From Trachelipus rathkii (taxonomy: Eukaryota; Arthropoda; Malacostraca; Isopoda; Trachelipodidae): a stretch of 12,500 nt of DNA. The stretch is taken from the NCBI GenBank assembly GCA_015478945.1, contig JABUQX010061821.1, positions 47,501-60,000 on the forward strand, written 5' to 3'. Shown here piece after piece: positions 8,166-12,500 of this stretch. The position numbers were made by a program, and so were the translations under genes. Under the pieces are notes generated by a model, which was not told the DNA's origin, did no database searches, and saw only the letters and a list, made by a program, of their open reading frames with translations. Numbering within the stretch: the stretch's first letter is position 1; every line of letters starts with the position of its first letter.

Positions 8166-9304
8166 CTGTTATTAATCCTCTCATACGCCTGTTGCAAATC
8201 CATAGAACCTAAATATTTCTTCTTCTCCCTCATTTTCTCAGTCATTGTTTCAGTGTAAGATTTGATCACATCCTCTACCACTCCTCAATGCTGTGTTCTT
8301 TACTAAATGGTGCCATCAGTCACTCGGCACTCTTTAGATAAATACCTGCATATGTGTCTTCCCTACCCAACACTCAATAAGCTGTTTCCCCTATAATTCC
8401 TACAGTTCCACTTTCACCCTTGCACTTACCAGGGGTTTTATTACTGCTCTCCATCTCAATCACCAGACTACCCTCCATAAACGCTGTCCCACAACTTTAA
8501 ATCAGTCAATCACTATCTCGCCTCCGTTCTTGATCATTTCACAAGTAATTTCATCTATACCTGTAGATTTTCTTTAACTTTCTCACTCTACCCATTACTT
8601 CCTCCTTGCTAATAACCTCATCCCAAAATACCTATTCCTTCTTGCCCATAAAGCCCACATGCATTCACTATCTCTTCATTACTAATGTATTGTACCCAGA
8701 TTCTCAAGTATTCTATCACACTCTCCTCACATCATAAATAGTCTAGCTTTTCATCTATTCTTTATTCTGCAGTTCTTGTATTCTCAATGCAACCTTTACT
8801 TCCCTTCAGAAAAGCTTCCTATTACCTTGTAAGTCCCTTCATCCTCCTTCCAAACTGTTCATTACAACTCTTCTACTCCTCTACGTATGCCTGTTTTGTT
8901 CTTTTCCTCACCTGCTTCAAACATATAACATGAACATATTGGCACATCCATTTCTTGCTTCACGCTTCTTTTTACTTTCCACCACTCCTGGTAACATTCT
9001 TACCTCCTGCTTTGCTTTATCCACATGCTTCCTTTTGCCTCTCTATAACTGCTTCCTTCATTTTGCTCCCATATTTGTTCAGTTTCAACTTGTTCATATT
9101 CAACTGACGAGCGCTCTTAGATACTTATCCTTATTACCTTGTTCACTTAACTTCTCTCTCTTAATTCTACCCACTTCCTTCTGTCCTAGTCCCCACTAAC
9201 TTAATTTTACATAGAACAATATAATGATCCGATAATCCCATTCTAATCCCCTAACTGATTTAACATCCAACACATGCTTACATCTCTTCTTCACACAACA
9301 CAAA

Positions 9305-9335
9305 ATATATATATATATATATATAACATATATAT

Positions 9336-9427
<92 letters not shown>
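9305..9427. repeat. (TA)n microsatellite between LINE B and LINE A
   Basis: About 120 bp of TA with three small interruptions (two AACA and one AATA). It directly adjoins the 3' end of LINE B and the truncated 5' end of LINE A. Tyr-Ile open frames over it are artefacts. Confidence 0.95.
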
Positions 9428-9429
<2 letters not shown>

Positions 9430-10409
9430 TTTTCTACCTGACCCTCAATTGGAGGGCCACTGCTCAAGAAGCAGCCACCTTTGGGGCGTTTCCACAGGTC
9501 TTCAACAGATGTGATAGAAAAGCAGTTCGGGGGGCGTCGAGAGCTGGGCAATTTAGAAGGAGGTTCTTTACTGTATCTGGGTGGTTATGGCATCTAGTAC
9601 ATGTGGGGGAAGTGACGTTATCTAGTTTAAATTTAAATTTATAATGTAATAGTTTTGGGTGGTGTCCTGATCTGCACCTAGCGAGATTAACTTGGTCTCT
9701 TCTGGATAGTGAGTTTTCAGCAGGAGAAATTTTTGGTGGTTGGGATTTTAAAATTTTGTTGTTAGGGCGATTTTGTAGCTGAATGCTAGTGAGATGGGTA
9801 TGTATATGAGAGAGCCAAGTTTTGTTGGGGGAGGGGGGGGAATGATGTTATATATGTCATTATAGAGTTTGGAGGGTGAGGAGGGAGGGAGTTTTAATCT
9901 GTGACGGATGGGGTTGTTGAATATTTGGTGACAAGGGTGGGATGGGTTTAAGGTTTTCTGGTAAAATTGTGTTCCTACCATCTCTAAGTGGGAAGTGATA
10001 GGGAGAATTTTGGTTTCGTTCTGTAGATGGTGGATGGGGGTTGTTTTGGTACAACCAGTAATTATTCTAAGGGCGGTGTTTTAATTTTTTTTTAATTTTT
10101 TTTATGTTGGCTTTTGTTATTGCTGGGAACCATCCAGGGGAAGCATAGTTTAATGTTGTTCTGTGAAGTTGTTTGTTTATATGTGGTGATAAGTGTGTGT
10201 TTTCTGTCGCTAAAATCATGTTGGGAAAGTGTTCGGAGAGTGTTTAGTTTACGTATGGTGGAAGATGTAATTTGTTCCATATGTGGGGTGAATGTCAGAT
10301 GTGTCTCATATGTAAGGCCTAAAATTTTTGGAGTTTTATTAAGTGGAAGGGGGGTGTTATTTAGAAGAGCTATAGGGTGTAGTGAGGATTGGGAACGGTC
10401 TGTGGTAAG
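9428..10409 (-). mobile_element. LINE B, Jockey-like C-terminal fragment
   Basis: The minus strand gives a continuous LINE-like C-terminal region if several frames are followed. It starts around 10406 and passes PKILGLTYETHLTFTPH (near 10320), a KLNTLRTLS block (near 10245), LNYASPGWFPAITKA (near 10150), ALRIITGCTKTTPIHHL (near 10070) and KILPITSHLEMVGTQFY (near 10010). It then runs through SLSRRDQVNLARCRSGHH (near 9720-9660) to the zinc-knuckle-like CTRCHNHPDTVKNLLLNC and stop TGA at 9466-9464. These blocks are typical of the region after RT in Jockey-type LINEs. The 3' untranslated part is only about 36 nt before (TA)n. RT and endonuclease are absent: the sequence switches at about 10409 to a GACTCC repeat. 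Confidence 0.8.
9464..10406 (-). pseudogene. Broken C-terminal coding region of LINE B
   Basis: At least three frame changes are needed to follow it. One is near 10180, before the LNYASP block. One is in the A-rich run at 10081-10103, where two T homopolymers (8 and 9) have probably changed length. One is in the C/G homopolymers at 9827-9840. All are homopolymer-type or small indels, consistent with neutral decay, or in part with assembly error. The last stretch, from about 9830 to the TGA at 9466-9464, is open for roughly 120 codons. Plus-strand frames over this region (for example 10114-10428) are shadows. Confidence 0.75.
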
Positions 10410-10608
10410 CAGGGCTGCGGAGTCGTAAAATAAATTTTTTGACTCCGCGACTCCGACTCCTTAAATTCAAATTTGGATTTTCAACTCTGACTCCGACTTC
10501 ACTTAAACAAAAATTTTAGACTCCGACTCCGACTCAACTTAAAAAAAAATTTTCGACTCCGACTCCACTCAAACAAAAAATTTCGACTCCGACTCCGACT
10601 CCAGCAGT
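10409..10608. repeat. GACTCC-rich tandem repeat element
   Basis: It begins GCAGGGCTGCGGAGTCG, then shows repeated GACTCCGACTCC blocks alternating with A/T-rich spacers of the form CTTAAACAAAAATTTT. The period is about 35 bp over 10498-10608. GCGGAGTC at 10417-10424 pairs with GACTCCGC at 10441-10448 as an 8-bp stem. Repeats with GGGCTGCGGAGTCGGAGTC ends are, as I recall, dispersed in several invertebrate genomes and may be non-autonomous DNA elements. No matching right end is visible, so this copy is incomplete or rearranged. Arg-Ser-type frames on the minus strand (10499-10723) are repeat artefacts. Confidence 0.8.
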
Positions 10609-11377
10609 AAAATTCAAAATTTCGAGTCTGCCTCAGCTTAGTGCTTACAGGTACAGTAAAACATTTTTTTGTTTCAGGGGATGATCCAATATTGGAGATT
10701 TTGGGACACCATTTTAGCCCCACCTAAAAATGGACATAAAATTCTTAATAAATTTCAGACAATTTTGTTGGGGAAGAAGCAAACCGCAGCTTTTTCTGAC
10801 CTCTAAAACGTCATTTTCGAGTGTTTTTAGGTATCTGTAGTCATTGTTTTGGCATTTTCATTTTTTCAGAACCACTTTTTTTGACATTTTTTCGTATCAA
10901 CTTCTACAATTATTATTCGAAATTACTTCAAACTTGAAATATGCATAGATGGGTCCATTGCGCACAAATGTCAAGAATTAGTTTTTTGGTTTTTTTAAAA
11001 TTGTGCTCAGGATCTATTAAAAAAACAAAAAAAAACAAAAGTAGGTTGTTTTGAATTTCGACATTGCTGAGCACAATTTTCAAAAAATCAAAAAACTAAT
11101 TCGTGACTTTTGTGCGTAATGGACCCATCTATGCATATTTCAAGTTTGAATTAATTTCAAAAAAATTGTAGAAGTTGATAAGAAAAAATGTCAAGAAAAA
11201 TGGTTCTGAAAAAATGAAAATGCCAAAACAATGACTACAGACACCTAAAAAAAAAAACACGAAAATGATGTTTTAGAGATCAAAAAAAGCTGCGGTTTGC
11301 TCTTAGTCAAATTCAAAACTTCGACTCTGACTCAGCTTAGTGCTTACAAAGTTACAATAAAACATTTTTTTGTTTCA
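10609..11377. repeat. Direct repeats flanking a palindrome
   Basis: A segment of about 70 bp, AATTCAAAA.TTCGA.TCTG then CTCAGCTTAGTGCTTACA and AAAACATTTTTTTGTTTCA, occurs at about 10609-10676 and again at 11307-11377 in the same orientation. Beyond the second copy, ACCACTTTTTTTGACATT (11417-11434) and TTTCGTATCAACTT (11448-11461) repeat a piece of the left arm of the palindrome (10872-10903), with a 12-14 nt insertion. So 11305-11461 looks like a deleted second copy of 10609-10903. Confidence 0.85.
10779..11300. repeat. Long inverted repeat, arms about 232 and 235 bp
   Basis: The left arm 10779-11010, starting GCAAACCGCAGC, is the near reverse complement of the right arm 11066-11300, ending GCTGCGGTTTGC. 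The loop, 11011-11065, is 55 nt and A-rich. I judge identity at about 85-90 percent with small indels; examples are CAATGACTACAGA against TCTGTAGTCATTG and TGGACCCATCTATGCATAT against its complement. It could fold as a large hairpin in DNA or RNA. It carries no protein frame. It may be a foldback/MITE element or an inverted duplication. Confidence 0.93.
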
Positions 11378-11461
11378 ACTATTTTTTTTCGCTTGCTTTT
11401 GAGAATAAAAAAATATACCACTTTTTTTGACATTCTAATCTCTAAATTTTCGTATCAACTT

Positions 11462-11613
11462 AGATGCAGGAGCAACACATCACAAACAAATATATTTCAG
11501 TTTCGGAAAACATTGTATAACGTAATTATAATTCTAATTATAAAACAGCCACTATAAAATTAACAGTTTAATACTTTGTTTCAAGTGTACTTAGAAAGTT
11601 AAAATCATATACT
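11462..11613. other. AT-rich spacer, nothing recognised
   Basis: Lies between the partial repeat copy and the AAT microsatellite. A short plus-strand frame (11297-11557) overlaps it but is built largely from the repeats and shows no protein family. I did not find the missing 5' part of LINE B here. Confidence 0.4.
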
Positions 11614-11615
11614 TA

Positions 11616-11650
<35 letters not shown>

Positions 11651-11700
11651 AATAAATAATGATAATGATAATATGTAATAATAATAATAATAATGATAAT
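11614..11700. repeat. (AAT)n / (GAT)n microsatellite
   Basis: AAT trinucleotides are interspersed with GATAAT variants and single interruptions (AAATAAT, ATATGT). It immediately precedes the Penelope-like fragment. Confidence 0.93.
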
Positions 11701-11701
11701 G

Positions 11702-12339
11702 TTCTCGCAATTGATCCGACAAAACTTCACTTATGAAGATGTTAAAAATAAAAAACTGGCATTCCTAGATGTTTTACTTTGTTTTATAAATGGTAGAGCC
11801 GAAAGAGAAGTAAATGTTTAATGTACAGGTAAATGTTTATACACAAATTATGATTCTAATATACTCGAAAGGTATAAACTATTAATTATTAAAACCCTAA
11901 TCCACAGAGCCTATAAAATAACTTCAACGTGACGACTCTTTAACAAAGAGGTGATAAGAATAACGAAAAACTTAATTAATAATGGGTACCCTCAATTTAA
12001 AATAGAAAAAGTTATAAAAGAACTATAAATAACATTTTAACTCGAAATAAAAATTCACTTGACATGGAAAGCAAATAGCTTTCTATTTTAAATCATTAAA
12101 TTTGACAAACTTTTCTAGAGAAGAACAAAAATTTAACATAATTGTAAAGGAACATGTTAAGTCTGAAAAGAAGCTATTACACGCCGAGACGAGTGTCCTC
12201 ATACTTTAGTACCCGTGGTCATTGTTCGGAGGATTACAAAAGTTATGTTGTATATCAATTTAATTGCAAAGAAGTAGGATGTAATTCCTCTTATGTTGGA
12301 TACACAACTAACACTTTAAGAACCCGAATTATGCAACAT
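11702..12339 (+). pseudogene. Decayed Penelope-like retroelement, 3' part
   Basis: Plus-strand fragments in order: FSQLIRQNFTYED then KKLAFLDVLLCF (11702-11821, stop TAA), as in the FTYE...LPFLDVL region of Penelope-like RTs. Next, in another frame, come TGKCLYTNYDSN and LIIKTLIHRAYKI (about 11823-11925) and ITKNLINNGYP (about 11945-11995). After a gap, 12154-12339 is open and reads PRRVSSYF, then VVYQFNCKEVGC and SSYVGYTTNTLRTRIMQH. This last block is a GIY-YIG endonuclease core (YVGYT motif, following Arg residues and His) preceded by a Cys pair, the layout of Penelope-like elements. At least two stops or frameshifts break it, so it is inactive. Upstream RT core motifs are absent: the element starts abruptly after the AAT microsatellite. 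Confidence 0.85.
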
Positions 12340-12500
12340 GTGGTTTTCTTGCGTCCCCCAGGGCCTCAATACTTTTATGTCTTCGTGGCATATGGAACTT
12401 TAGCCTTTTTCTGTCCCCTCATTTTTTCATGCTTCCTGTCTATGTCTTAGCTTCTGTCTCCTTGTGTACGTGTGGTAGTTGGGTTGGCGACCAACTAATA
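12340..12500. other. Unassigned sequence after the Penelope fragment
   Basis: The open frame continues to 12450 but after the QH of the endonuclease motif the composition changes to Phe/Pro/Cys-rich translation with no family resemblance. The DNA switches to a C/T-rich character (CGTCCCCCAGGGCCTC at about 12351). It may be a different repeat joined to the Penelope fragment, or that element's 3' untranslated region. Nothing else can be read. Confidence 0.4.

Larger units (their letters stand above)
6929..9304 (-). mobile_element. LINE A, decayed non-LTR retrotransposon
   Basis: Read on the minus strand, fragments appear in the order expected for a LINE polyprotein. MGLSDHYIVLCKIK (from 9241) matches the SDH end of an AP-type endonuclease. 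A reverse transcriptase block lies at 8165-7950. VSELATLDICWDEKGTDD (near 7745-7690) resembles the VSEFKYLG..DE.GTD segment downstream of RT in this family. A Met-Asp-Asn block near 7500 and an SRMNPAP segment (near 7180-7160) mark the C-terminal end. Many stops and frameshifts separate them. The 5' end stops at a TA tract near 9304, so most of the endonuclease and any ORF1 are missing. The 3' region (about 7150-6929) looks like untranslated sequence and abuts (TA)n. The clade is not certain. Confidence 0.8.

Noticed and set aside
8930..9199. Plus-strand 89-codon hydrophobic frame
   Set aside because: Antisense of LINE A near its endonuclease remnant. The hydrophobicity comes from C/T-rich composition.
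9291..9551. Minus-strand 86-codon frame crossing the TA tract
   Set aside because: It reads the LINE B tail in a wrong frame and then Tyr-Ile from the microsatellite. The true LINE B frame stops at 9464.
10114..10428. Plus-strand 104-codon frame with several Cys
   Set aside because: Antisense of LINE B coding blocks, and it ends in the GACTCC repeat.
10499..10723. Minus-strand frame with SRSRSRNF repeats resembling an RS domain
   Set aside because: A direct product of the GACTCC tandem repeat.
11297..11557. Plus-strand 86-codon frame
   Set aside because: Made of the repeat copy at 11305-11461 and AT-rich spacer, with no family resemblance.
1..12500. CRISPR array, prophage or bacterial operon
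   Set aside because: The 197-bp and 35-bp tandem repeats lack the short repeat and unique spacer pattern, and introns and LINEs mark this as animal DNA.

Overview
The window looks like animal nuclear DNA, most likely from an invertebrate (arthropod or mollusc; I cannot say which). It is AT-rich and full of TA and AAT microsatellites, it carries spliceosomal introns, and it holds decayed copies of three retroelement kinds common in such genomes. I see no bacterial operon, tRNA, rRNA or CRISPR array.

Layout. 1-757: AT-rich leader and a cluster of TA microsatellites. About 860-2235: a structured repeat block made of an imperfect foldback centred near 1011, a 197-bp unit repeated about 2.9 times (1092-1658), and a second, larger imperfect palindrome (1724-2235). 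2549-2638: AAT-type microsatellite.

2644-6807 (minus strand) is the only intact coding region. It holds two genes in tandem. Upstream is a three-exon gene for a 208-residue protein, which I reconstructed from splice sites and matching phases. It is followed, 33 bp later and in the same frame, by a single-exon 849-codon gene for a protein with two N-terminal C2H2 zinc fingers and a large DDE-transposase-like core. The core resembles the CACTA/CMC-type transposases. I read the pair as a two-gene DNA transposon, or a domesticated descendant of one, with the large protein as DNA-binding catalytic subunit and the small protein as a companion of unknown role.

6834-10409 holds two decayed non-LTR retrotransposons (LINEs), both on the minus strand. 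Each is followed at its 3' end by a long (TA)n tract. LINE A (about 6929-9304) keeps endonuclease, reverse transcriptase and C-terminal traces. LINE B (about 9428-10409) keeps a Jockey-like C-terminal portion that can be followed across several frameshifts. LINE B stops abruptly at a GACTCC-rich repeat (10409-10608). That repeat is followed by a long inverted repeat (10779-11300, arms about 232 and 235 bp) bracketed by direct repeats.

11614-11700 is another AAT microsatellite. 11702-12339 is a decayed Penelope-like element on the plus strand, ending with a recognisable GIY-YIG endonuclease motif. The last 160 bases are unassigned.

Apart from the transposase pair, everything recognisable is broken. 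The contrast between that pair and its decayed neighbours, its unusual gene arrangement and a duplicated splice acceptor inside it are the main points of interest.
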